Shown here in pieces: positions 21,836 through 32,412 of a stretch of DNA of 64,000 bases. Where the stretch lies: NCBI GenBank assembly GCA_023101885.1, contig JALPQD010000359.1, positions 1,240,001 to 1,304,000 of the forward strand. Direction: 5' to 3'. The notes under the pieces are model-generated. The model ran no database searches, was not told the origin of the DNA, and saw only the letters and a list, made by a program, of their open reading frames with translations. The stretch comes from Typhlomys cinereus (lineage: Eukaryota > Chordata > Mammalia > Rodentia > Platacanthomyidae). The stretch's first letter is position 1. The number at the start of each line of letters is the position of its first letter. The translations under genes were made by a program, and so were the position numbers.

Positions 21836-24171
21836 AAAAGGAAGGACTGAAGCTAGCCTCCAGAGTAGAGAAAGAGGAGGGACATTGGAAGGGAGAGAGG
21901 ACAGGAGGGAAGAGAGAGAGAGAGATTTTTGAGAGTTTTATGATTTCTTTAGAAACAAGTCTGGTTTTTCATTTTAGTCAGGGTAGATGTTAAGAATATG
22001 ATGTACTGAAATGCTATAATTTAGTTCTCATATATATATATACACACACACAATTCTATTTATTACATGAGAGTGTTTACAATAATAGCCCTACTAATCA
22101 GCTCTAGGCATTGTAATCTTTTGGCATTAGTCTTAATTAAATCCTGAGAATATTCAGCTTTGTTTTATTTTGTTTGTATTTGTCATTAATTTTACAGTAA
22201 AAATAAATTCATTCATCTCAAAACTGTTTCTGTACTTGAAAAAGATAGCAAAATATTTTGTCTAACTATTCAAATATTTTGTACTTTAAAATGTATAAAA
22301 ATCATAAAAGTCACTTAGATTGGCTATATGATCTCATATGTTCAATATTTTATTGTTTTTAATAGAATTTATATAAATATCCATTTCTGCATATGCATGC
22401 ATTGACAATGTATCTTTATTTTAAAAACACAGCTGCAGTTCTTTCTTTTTATAAAGACCTTTTATCTCAAAAGTCTACCCTATAGTATCCTTGTAAAATA
22501 TGATTGACAAAAAAAAATTATAAAGATTTTTTAGGACCATTCTCAAACATTTTATTATTTTATTTTCCCATCTAAAATTATAGCACATAATATAGCATGT
22601 TAAGTTTCTAATAGTCTCAGTTTTAAGCAATAAATTTAACATACACTAAAAATAGTAGAAAAGTGGGAAATACTACATTTTCCATTCTGTTTTCTCATTA
22701 TTATCAGAAATATTACAAATATCTTAAGACATAAGTTGAGAATGTGGATGGACACATGAAACAATACTTTGAGGAAGGTGTTAGTTTGCAAAGTAAAAAT
22801 AAAATTAGGGGAATGATTTGGACATGCACTTTCTTATTGAGTTCTCCAAAATATGCATACACTCAAAAATCTAATTGGAAAAAAAAACTGTAGGACCTTT
22901 TCTTAATAGAGCTCAGGCAATTGATATTCATGCTAACCTTGGAGACATTTCTTCACCACAGACAGCCATTTGCTGACATTTTGACTCCTGAGATTTTCAA
23001 CTGCAGACAATTGGTATCTAAATGAGTTATGACAGCTGAAAGAAAAATGACTGTTTTAAATATTTCTTTCACATGTCATATCATTTCATTTCTTAATTTT
23101 CAATGACATATTTAATGGCATTTTTCATCATGATAATAGTAATGGTCGACAAAATAGTCTTTTGACATGCAATATATTTTGACATAAATCAAAAGACCTA
23201 ATGTGCTTTAAATCAGACTACATCGTAGGTCTCTAGTTCATTGTATTTTTATCACTTCATCTAAAGCATATAGTAGTCTATTCAAACTATTTAAAACTTG
23301 CTAATCTTACCACCACTTATTTCATAGGACATTAAAAAATGATTCATTTGAGATGTGTAGGAAATATAGACATTTATAAAGTCCCTCTGACTGCAAGATT
23401 GTCAAAGAGGAGAAGTTAATTAATTGTAGTTCCCAAGCATTCTGAGATACTTGTGGATATTAAGAAGAAGCACACCACCACACAAAGATGAAAATTGTTG
23501 ATGAATGAGATGAATGAGAATACTCTTTATATATGTTCCTCTCCTGCTGTTGATTTGTAAATAGTCAATGAAATGGTACATCAATCTCAGGGTGTATTTG
23601 AGTCTGACTCAGTCTGACTAGGTCAATAAGAAGCAGGATCAGTAGATTGGCAATCATGGGCTAAGAGAACTATGAAGTTGAGGAAAGAAGATGAAATTAG
23701 GGGTTTTAGTGAGTCACTGCATATTTTGCTGCCCAGAAAAATGGTTCTTGGTCCAACGGTAGGTAGATCTGATTGAAAAAGTAGATTAATGTTCTGGCTT
23801 AGGTTGTATCAGCCTAAGAGAAGATTGTCTTCCACTTCTGACCAATATTTGGTGAGTTATCTAGCAATTTTGAACTACTGAAGTTTGGAATTAAATTTCC
23901 CTTTTTTGAACTGTATACAGAATTTACGCTTTCTTCTACTGAAAATCATGGTGCTTGGAATTATATTTTGCAGCCAAGAGATTTGCAGAAACTACTAAAA
24001 TGAGTATTGCAGTCTTTAACAGGAGATCTATTTCAGATTAAGAGATTCAGAGAAGTCACTTTGTGTAGCTTCCTGGAGTGGTTCAATCAAGTAAGTGATA
24101 TCTAGATTCTAATTCATCCTCTATTTACATTAACTTCCTTTAAAGTTTCTTTTCTTCCTTTAAAGTATTTT
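21836..24171. other. no recognised feature
   Basis: Two kilobases of AT-rich unique DNA with a short TA/CA tract near 22031-22052. I see no gene and no repeat I can name. Confidence 0.4.
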
Positions 24172-24420
24172 TTTCATGTGGAAAGATATCTCAGTCAATA
24201 AAGTGTTTGTCGTGCAAGCAAGAGGACTTGAATTTGATCCTCTTTTGACCCCTCATAAAACAGTTGAGCTTGATGGAATGTGCTTGCAGTCCCAGCACTG
24301 GGGAGGTAGAAATGGATGGATACCTGTGTCCCATTTTTCCTAATAAAACTGTGATACCAGGAAACTGCATAGCTGCAGTGCAAGACACAATTCAGGACCA
24401 GAGATATTTTTTTTTTAAGA
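24172..24420 (+). mobile_element. tRNA/B1 composite SINE (RSINE1 or ID_B1 type)
   Basis: A tRNA-like head ('agatatctcagtcaataaagtgtttg', 'gacttgaatttgatcc') is followed by a B1-like part ('tggaatgtgcttgcagtcccagcactggggaggtagaaatgg'). The order and the 'cccagcactggggagg' block are typical of rodents. It ends in an oligo-T/A zone at 24408. Confidence 0.7.
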
Positions 24421-24625
24421 AGGACTTGGAACCACAGTTCTCATGAGTTCCTGAAATAATACAGAATCACTCTTAGAAAATAAGAAATAAAAGATTCACA
24501 ATAGCAAATGCTCAAGTCTTTGAAAGTAATAAACTTTGGGCATTGAGTTATATTTGATAAAAACAGGTCATCCATTGAGGATTGGATTTTATCTCAATAA
24601 AGTTGTATTAAAAAGTGGAGAAGCA

Positions 24626-24931
24626 TGAGGCTAGAGAGGTGGCTCAGGGATTAAATCTCTGCCTTGCAGGCGGAAGGTCCTGAGTTCAGGATCCTAGACC
24701 CCACGTATAGACGCTGGGCGCAAGCGGGGACCACCTGCGTTTCTGGTCCTGGTAGGGTGGAGCCTGTGAATCCCGGGGCACAGTAAACAAGGAGGAAGTG
24801 GAGGTGGTCCATGGTGGTTCCCGAATTCGTCTGTGGTTCTACACACACACACAAACATACACACACATATAGATACACACATGCACACACACACATACAT
24901 GCACAATTGAATAAATAATATTATTTTTTTT
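24626..24931 (+). mobile_element. young tRNA-derived SINE with CA tract, copy 2
   Basis: Perfect 17-bp target duplication TAAAAAGTGGAGAAGCA at 24609-24625 and 24932-24948. The plan matches copy 1: head with TGGCTCAGGG, body, CA-rich tract at about 24841-24903, then 'ttgaataaataatattattt'. The perfect duplication means a recent insertion. Confidence 0.9.
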
Positions 24932-24948
24932 TAAAAAGTGGAGAAGCA

Positions 24949-25560
24949 GCAATTTCTTGACTATGTAGAATCTGGTTATATATAGGTTTTATATATATAT
25001 ATATATATATAGGTATATATAGATCACAGTCTTTAACAGAGGACACACATGGTTCTTAAATATTTAATTTAAAATTAAGGCTAATAAAAAATAAAATTCC
25101 AGTGAAAACAATCATATATGCCAAATCACCGCAGATACTTAAGAATAATATCTGTGTTAGTAGATACAATATTCTATTGGCTGGCATTGATTTAATTGAC
25201 TTCATTTAACTGCAAAAGAGGTGGGAAAGGATTTTCTATCTGTGTGTCAGAAGAATAGATATTGGTTAAGGTAGAAGGAGAATGTAGTGTATCTATCTTG
25301 GAATGAACCTTTTCTCTTAAAACATTATGGTTCCCTTTTTCCAAGATCAAGGTCAGTAAACAAGAACTTTTAGAAACACAAAATTCTTATTTTACCTTCA
25401 CAATCTTGTAATTCCATTTAACAATGGGATAAGTCTGGGAAAATCATAATGAATATGTGTATATAAATCCAAGCAAAGGCAAGTGTAGTTAATGCTAGTA
25501 TCTACTTCACATGGTGACCCTCCTTTGTGTTATTAAACTTTCAAGTAGAAACAAAACACA
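24949..25560. other. AT-rich DNA with a TA tract
   Basis: A TA dinucleotide run lies at about 24990-25010. Otherwise nothing is recognised. Confidence 0.4.
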
Positions 25561-25574
25561 AGGCAGTATTTTAT

Positions 25575-25594
25575 TTTATATTCATTATTTGTTT

Positions 25595-25670
<76 letters not shown>

Positions 25671-25899
25671 AGAAGGCACAATGTGTCTCTATGGAGGACC
25701 AAGGGTGACTTTGGAAACTATCTGGATTGCTTCTACTTCCTTCTTGTTTGCTCTGGAATTTCCTAGGCTCTGCCCACCAGGGACAGAAGTGCAAGACACT
25801 GCTGTTTAGCCTGGCTTTTTACATGGGATATGGGATCTGAACTCAAGTCCTTCTGCTTATGAGACAAAGTATTAACTCCTGAGCCATCTCTCCAGCCCT
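25575..25899 (-). mobile_element. older tRNA-derived SINE with TG and TCTG tracts
   Basis: Flanked by AGGCAGTATTTTAT at 25561-25574 and AGGCAATATTTTAT at 25900-25913 (one mismatch). In reverse it has a head GGCTGGAGAGATGGCTCAGG, a body and a CA tract; on plus the tract is TG at about 25598-25632 and then TCTG repeats at about 25632-25670. It is clearly diverged from the young copies and so marks an earlier wave of the same SINE lineage. Confidence 0.8.
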
Positions 25900-25913
25900 A
25901 GGCAATATTTTAT

Positions 25914-27119
25914 ATCGTGGGCTGGAGACTGACTGGATCCAGGTGTCTTTTGTGGACCTGGACAGTGATTCAGAGGGTTTTTGTAATGAAAACAAATTGT
26001 AAAACATAAATTACAACATCTGTGGTCCAAGGAAACCTTGAGTCATTACTTGCACTGGGTACCAGGGCAGTTTCTCACTGCTGGAGTACTACTAGTGTTG
26101 TATTCATGTGAAACTGTGTTCCATGTGCAGTCCTAAAAAAATAATAATTAATTTGCAGAAATTTAAACATTCATAGCTGACTCTGTTTTTATTTGTTGAT
26201 AAAGAAAAAATAGTCAAAAAGTATATTAGTTCAGAGAAAGCATCTAATTTTCATCAATCAAACTTCTTAATTGCTTCCATAGTAAACTTTTCAATAAACT
26301 TAGTTAACATAAAATAGGTGAATACAAAATTACAACTGTAATTGAGAAATTAAATGATACTTTCTTCTGTGTTTCAAAGTAACATTTTGAGTCATTTGAT
26401 ATAAAATTACCAATATCTGTTAGATTAACTATCAATATCCACCTCCCCATTCTTATGACTCTCTCTATATGCTGTGAAAATGATGTGTTTTAATTTCCCA
26501 GGTGATTGAATAAAGCCTTTGTCATTGGAGATCAAAGGAGTTACTGAGCATCTGTATGGAAATTTTGAACATGTTATTAGAGCATGGTCTTGCCATTTTA
26601 ATAAGAAGCAAACCCTTACAATGGAAGAAAAACATTCTTTGAAACCTTTCTCCAATATTATTCAAATCGAAGGAGATCTATACAGCCTCTCTTGATCTGT
26701 CTTACAAGACATAACAACATCTCACCATAAAAGCAAAAAGATATCAAGAAGATCTACACTTCTCTGAGAGACTAATGATGATTAATGTTGATGGGGAAGA
26801 AAAGGAATATGCTTTCCTCAAGTGTATACTTACTGGTTTATGATATTTGCTGCAGCATGAATCATGTCAGGTATATGTCATCAAAGACAAAGTAGATGAA
26901 ACACAATGGACTTCACAGGTGAAAAGACTGGAAAATAGGAGGGAGTCTCATGGGGAGACGAAGGGCTGTAAGAAGGAGAGGAGGGGAGATGGGTTTAGAG
27001 ACTAATGGATGAAAATACATAAATTCACTATATTCATGCATGCAACAATAAAAAATCAATCTAAAAAAGTAAGAGTCATAAGCATCAGTAATAGTATTCC
27101 TGAAAATAGTAAACCTTAG
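25914..27119. other. no recognised feature
   Basis: AT-rich unique DNA. A 76-codon minus frame at 26425-26655 has no support. Confidence 0.4.
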
Positions 27120-27220
27120 GAAAAGCTGTGATATAGATGTGATGGAACATACCTGGGATTACAAATCCCAGATTTGCAAGGCTGAGGCAGGAGGATTGTC
27201 ACACAGTTTGTTGCTGTCCT
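27120..27220 (+). mobile_element. B1-like SINE fragment
   Basis: 'atggaacatacctgggattacaaatcccag' and 'gctgaggcaggaggattgtcac' are B1/7SL-type blocks. The element runs into the purine tract that follows. Confidence 0.6.
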
Positions 27221-27618
27221 CAGAGAGAGAGAGACAGACAGACAGACAGAAAAAAGGGAAGAGAAGGAGGAAGAAAGGAAGGAAGGAAGGAAGGAAGGAA
27301 GGAAGGAAGGAAGGAAGGAAGGAAGGAAGGAAGGAAGGAAGGAAGGAAAAAAGAAGGAAGGAAGGAAGGACGGAAAGAAGGAGGAAGAAAGGAAGGAAGG
27401 AAGGAAGGAAGGAAGGAAGGAAGGAAGGAAGGAAGGAAGGAAGGAAGGAAGGAAGGAAGGAAGGAAGGAAGGAAGGAAGGAGGGAGGGAAGGAGGGAGGG
27501 AAGGAGGGAGGGAAGGAGGGAGGGAAGGAGGGAGGGAAGGAGGGAGGAAGGAGGGAAGGAAGGAGGGAAGGAAGGAGGGAAGGAAGGAGGGAAGGAAGGA
27601 GGGAAGGAAGGAGGGAGA
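27221..27618. repeat. purine tract, GGAA tetranucleotide and variants
   Basis: A GA and GACA start (27221-27250) leads into GGAA repeats. From about 27478 a longer unit built of GGGA and GGAA takes over in blocks. The plus strand is almost free of pyrimidines. Long Arg/Glu/Gly/Lys frames on plus and Ser/Phe/Pro/Leu frames on minus arise from the repeat and are not genes. Confidence 0.95.
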
Positions 27619-27935
27619 ACATAGTTTGTAAATCAGTTCACATACAATGTATAATGACTAAATCCATAAAGGCAATGTCAATCCCCCATTTACTCTAGTG
27701 ACTACTAATTTTCTCTCTGCTTCTCTGAGAGCCACATATATATTTCTTCTACATGTTAGAAGAGTGTGTAGTATTTGAAATTTTGTATGTTAGTCATTTC
27801 ATTTCTATATACTGCCATAATCTTTGAAATAAAATGTAGTTTCAAAGCACACCTCTAACTAGATCTGAAAATATATTCAAAATATCTTTAATTGCCCAGA
27901 AATTATGAGCTTCCACTTTCTCTTTCATAATAATA
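27619..27935. other. no recognised feature
   Basis: AT-rich unique DNA. Confidence 0.4.
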
Positions 27936-27951
27936 TGTTTGGAGTATTTTT

Positions 27952-28243
27952 TTAATTTTTTAATTTATTATTTATTCAATTGTGCATGTATGCGTGTGTG
28001 TATGTATATGTGTATATGTATGTGTGTGTGTAGAACCACGGACGGATTCGGGAACTACAATGGACGCCTCCACCTCCTCCTTGTTTACTCTGCCCAGGAT
28101 TCACAGGCTCTGCCCTACCAGGACCAGAAACACAGGCCACCCGGGCTTCCGCCTGGCGTCTATACGTGGGGTCTCACATCCGAACTCAGGACCTTCTGCC
28201 TGCAAGGCAGAGAGGCTTAACCCCTGAGCCACTCTTCAGCCCC
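27952..28243 (-). mobile_element. young tRNA-derived SINE with CA tract, copy 3
   Basis: Perfect 16-bp target duplication TGTTTGGAGTATTTTT at 27936-27951 and 28244-28259. In reverse: GGGGCTGAAGAGTGGCTCAG head, body, CA-like tract (TG-rich on plus at about 27993-28031), and an A-rich tail with AATAAATAAT. Confidence 0.9.
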
Positions 28244-28259
28244 TGTTTGGAGTATTTTT

Positions 28260-29109
28260 GCAGACTGTAGTGATAGTTCTAAAGTTCTGTTGCTTGTACA
28301 TGCTCATGATCATTAGCAACAAGCCAGAGGCCCTCATTCACTAGAAGACTTTCATAAATTTAGCTGACCATCTGTAGAAGGAAGACTCTCAGAAAGAAAT
28401 GTAAAATTGCTAGGCTCCAGTTTGCTAGAATGATAAAAGAAATGTCATTTTCTTTTCTTTATTTCCATTTTCATTCCTAAGTGCAATGTCCAAAGCTGAG
28501 AATCTGCTCTTTGTATGCAAAATAAGCAAATAAGCCCCACCCAATAGTAGAAGCCCTTCTGCTCCTACACTGAACCTTCTTTCTCGACAGTATCACTCTC
28601 AGTAAATCCATTCTCTGTATAAAAAGGAAGGCAGGTGAGTGTCAGGAGCTTACTGCTGATCCCAACCTGCAGAAACCAGATCCTGGTATCTTTTAGGGAA
28701 TTCTACACCTGCCTCCAATTTAATCACCCACTGTGACTGTTGCTCAACACCAAAATAACTCAAGTAGTCTTCATCTGCAAAGAAAAAAAATGGAATACTT
28801 AAAAAGGAAGTTTACTAGAAGAACTTCAAATACTCTGACACATCTCTAAGAAAAAAAAAGAACCAAAAAGCTATTTTTCAAGTGATTAACATTGATTAAT
28901 TCACAAGTTTGATAATGATTTGCATAATTTTAGAATATATAATTAGCTCCATGATTTGCCTGAGCACTTCAGACATCATAAAGAGTAAGTTTTTCGAGGT
29001 TTTCTCACTCCAAAATCAATTTACTATTTATACCTATACTTAAGAAGCTAACTGGCAGTGGTCTGAGCAATGCTGGGTAGAACTAGATGGTAATGAGCAG
29101 ACAATGGCT
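28260..29109. other. no recognised feature
   Basis: AT-rich unique DNA; nothing I can name. Confidence 0.35.
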
Positions 29110-29575
29110 TAGGGGTCCAAGCTCTGAGCTCCCATCTTTGGCCTTTGTCCTGCACCTACTATATGCCCTTGAATAATTTCATGTCTTTAGAACGTTCTTT
29201 TCTTTTTTATTATTATTATTATTATTATTTATTCAACTGTGCATATGTGCTTGTGTATGTGCGCGCGTGTGTGTATGTCTGTGTGTGTGTGTCTGTGTAT
29301 GTGTAGAACCACGGACGGATTCGCGAACCACCATGGACGCCTCCACCTCCTTCTGCCCCGGGATTCACAGGCTCCGCCCTACCAGGATCGGAAACGCAGG
29401 CGGCCCCCGCTTCCGCCTGGCGTCTATACGTGGGATCTGGGATCCGAACTCAGGACCCTCTGCCTACAAGGCGGAGGCTTAACCCCTGAGCCACCTCTCC
29501 AGCCCAGAACGTTCTTTTCTTAACTAAAATTTAGAATAAAAATCACAACCTCAGAAAGTTTAAAATTGTTAAATG
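29110..29575 (+). mobile_element. MIR SINE relic split by a younger SINE
   Basis: 'cctgcacctactatatgcccttgaataatttcatgtc' before the insertion and 'cttaactaaaatttagaataaaaatcac' after it fit consecutive MIR blocks. The interrupting SINE occupies 29205-29505. Confidence 0.4.
29205..29505 (-). mobile_element. young tRNA-derived SINE with CA tract, copy 4
   Basis: Perfect 16-bp target duplication AGAACGTTCTTTTCTT at 29189-29204 and 29506-29521. In reverse: GGGCTGGAGAGGTGGCTCAG head with A-box, body and a CA-rich tract, then a tail of ATA/AATA repeats. GC-rich and CpG-bearing; a small ORF inside is chance. Confidence 0.9.
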
Positions 29576-32221
29576 GTGTCTTTTAGGTTATGTACTAGTG
29601 AATAATTATATCAATAATCAGTTTGTGGCATATTGTCAAGATAATGATCACTTTCAATGTATTCAAGAATGTAGATTTCAAGGTGATGCTACACTCATTC
29701 AGTACTTTTACTGCAGAAGTGAAGAGTGAAATGGGAATGACATGTAGAGGTCTTTTGTCACTGGAATGTCTTTTCAGTTCTCAAACAATATGTGCATAGA
29801 CACAATGGTGAGAAAAGTTTTATTATAAATATATGTATACACACAAATATAGCATAATTTTATAATTTAAAATTTTTATTTTTGCAAACTGTCTAGTATA
29901 TGTTGTCTTTGACAATTATTTTTATTTCTACATGTCTATTTAAGTCAGTATATGACAATTGTATATCAGCAGAGAATAGTGCATAAGCAACCCAACATAA
30001 AGTGCACAGAATTGGCAAACAGGATGCAGACAGAAGATGGAGTTAATTGAGAAACTGAAACTTTACACCAAACTCTGTGACTATTATAATAGGCAATAGT
30101 AGATAGATTCTTATAATAAATATTAAATACTGACTGTGTATTTGAGGAGTGGAAAGAGTTACAGATCTACTTAAAAGTAGAAAGTTGAACAAATTAAAAT
30201 AAAAACACCCATGCTTAGATCAAGACATTTGAAAGGAATACACACACACACACACACACATATGAATTAGGACAGATTATTTCCTTTATCACTTTGGAGA
30301 TAATTTCCTTATTTTGTAGCACAGGTGACTACACTGTAATGCTGATCTTAAAAAAAGTCATGTATTTCATCAACATGATTATTTATTAATTGTGTTGTTA
30401 TATGCACAAGAGAAATTATGAAATGTGACTACTACCTTTGTAGAAAATAATTATAATCAGACACTTCCAGGTTAATGGCAAATTCAGAGTTATGATCAGA
30501 CTACAATTAGGAAAATGAAACAAATGCAATCTTCTATTACTTGACCATCAACCTCTATAACTGCCAGAAGTCACTAAGTGAGCATCCCCAATCTTTATGT
30601 ATTCATTCTTTCATTCATCTGTTTATTTATTTACTGATGAATCTCACTTACCCCGGAGGGGGGCTGGGGTTGGAACACAGTGGTTGCTGCAGCACTTCAA
30701 AGTCTGAGACGAGTGTCTAAACTAAACTTTACGGAATATCTAAAAAGTGCCATTATTGGGGGAGTCCTGAAGTAGACTCAGACGGTTTCCCAAATTCATG
30801 CTCCTAGCCAGTAAAATCTGTTCAAATTCAGAGTAAAAAAAAGAATCTTTTGAAAGGATCCAGAATGCTGATGAGTCATGAGAAATATACTGTCATTTTA
30901 GCACTCTATTCTATATTTGTACAAATAATTTTGAAGACAATCTAAAGCCTAGAGAATATAGAGAATATCAGCGTACATTCCAATCTCACTACCAAAGCCA
31001 ACTGAAAATGTATATATACACATACATAGAACACATGCACAATTATAGGTCTCCTGAAAATTTAGATACTGTACTGCTACTAAGGAGTTTTTCTTTATTT
31101 TCTGAGTATTTGTAAATTGAAATGAGGTCTGAGAACTGCAAATATTTTCCAGTAAGAAAATTAACTTCACTTTACAGCTTCTTGTTCAGAAAATTATTTA
31201 AAAAATAGTGTAACTCATAAAATAATAAAATTTTAAATGCCACCCCCATTTTAGGATTGATGGGTAAGAAAGCGAAAGAATATACATGGCTAATATACAA
31301 TGAAAACATTTGAACAGTTTGAAATCCCACATGCAATCTTACATTCACAAGTTTTAGCATTACCAAAGGATAGAAGACAGATGGATTTGTGTGAAATCAT
31401 GGGACACACTAAGAAAGAAAGAAGCCTTGCTTCTTGATCCTCATGAAGAACAGAGATTTTACAAAGACTTTGGTACTTGGCCTCCAATTTAACATGAAGT
31501 CAGTGGGTTAATATGACTCGAAGCTACACATTTTATTAGAATTATTTTTCTAGAAACTGGCTTATTTATGTGACTTGATGGCATTTTCCTATATATTGCC
31601 CATATCATAAATTGTTGTAACATTAGACAATAAAACAGCTTCTAGTAATCTTGAGGAAAAACTCAGGGTAAAGTCTGTGTCCACTTAATTTTTCTTTGAC
31701 AGCACATTCAGATTCTAATCTTGACATCCAGATCAATTCTACCTTTTTTTTTTTTGTCTGATCTCAGTTTTTCCAAAGACTTTTAAGAAAACATCATAGA
31801 GGAGACATTTCCTGACCTCCTAGTCATTTCAACCATCCCTAATTCTCCTACCATCTGTTGAACTTTTATCCTGAACAGCTTAAGTACATGTTTGCTTGTT
31901 TTTCTAAAGGATCAAAAAAGCCTCTTACTAAGAAATTTAGTTTCAGTTTAAGAATATCTGGAAAGATGAAAATGTTCTTTTCTGAAGGTCACATATTGGA
32001 GAAAAGAAGAAACTTGTCAGACACACAGCTGCAAATGCTTTCAGTTCTGGGATTATGAATAGTGATACTCTTCATTATATTAGTTCTTAACAAAGAAACT
32101 TTAATAAAGATCTAAAACTTGTAAAGTTCAAGAAAATGGCTATATCTGACAGACAATAAGCTTGAAGAATTTGCTAATCCTGGTTTTAATAATTAATATC
32201 AAATTACAGTAAAGAAGGGGA
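29576..32221. other. no recognised feature
   Basis: 2.6 kb of AT-rich unique DNA with a short CA run at about 30240-30260 and a T-run at 31745-31755. Several 64-73 codon minus frames have no motif. Confidence 0.4.
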
Positions 32222-32412
32222 AAGACAGATGGTTTAATCAGAGAGTGCTTGATTTGTAAGCACAAGGACCTGTGTTTAAACTTAGGCCCTACCTTATAAA
32301 AAGGGAAACAAAGACATGTCGATCCCTGTAACTCACTCATCAATCAGCTTAGCCACTTGGAGAGATCCAGGCTGGTGAGAGATTCTGCTCAGAAAGAAGA
32401 AAGACTAAGTGG
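32222..32412 (+). mobile_element. tRNA/B1 composite SINE leading into purine tract
   Basis: 'tttaatcagagagtgcttgatttgtaagcacaaggacctgtgtttaaact' is a tRNA-like head as at 24172. A B1-like part ends 'ggagagatccaggctggtgagagattctgctcagaaag', directly followed by the purine tract. The tract appears to have grown from the SINE's A-rich tail (inference). Confidence 0.6.

Noticed and set aside
21410..21837. Cys/Val-rich frames across CA tracts (also at 24651, 25511, 27939, 29239 and 56406)
   Set aside because: They are translations of SINE bodies and CA/TG microsatellites.
25632..25670. Regular TCTG repeats considered as CRISPR-like or satellite array
   Set aside because: The unit is four bases with no spacers, inside a SINE: a microsatellite.
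27116..27624. Frames of 161-168 codons over the smaller GGAA tract
   Set aside because: Same cause as the larger tract: repeat-driven, open on both strands.
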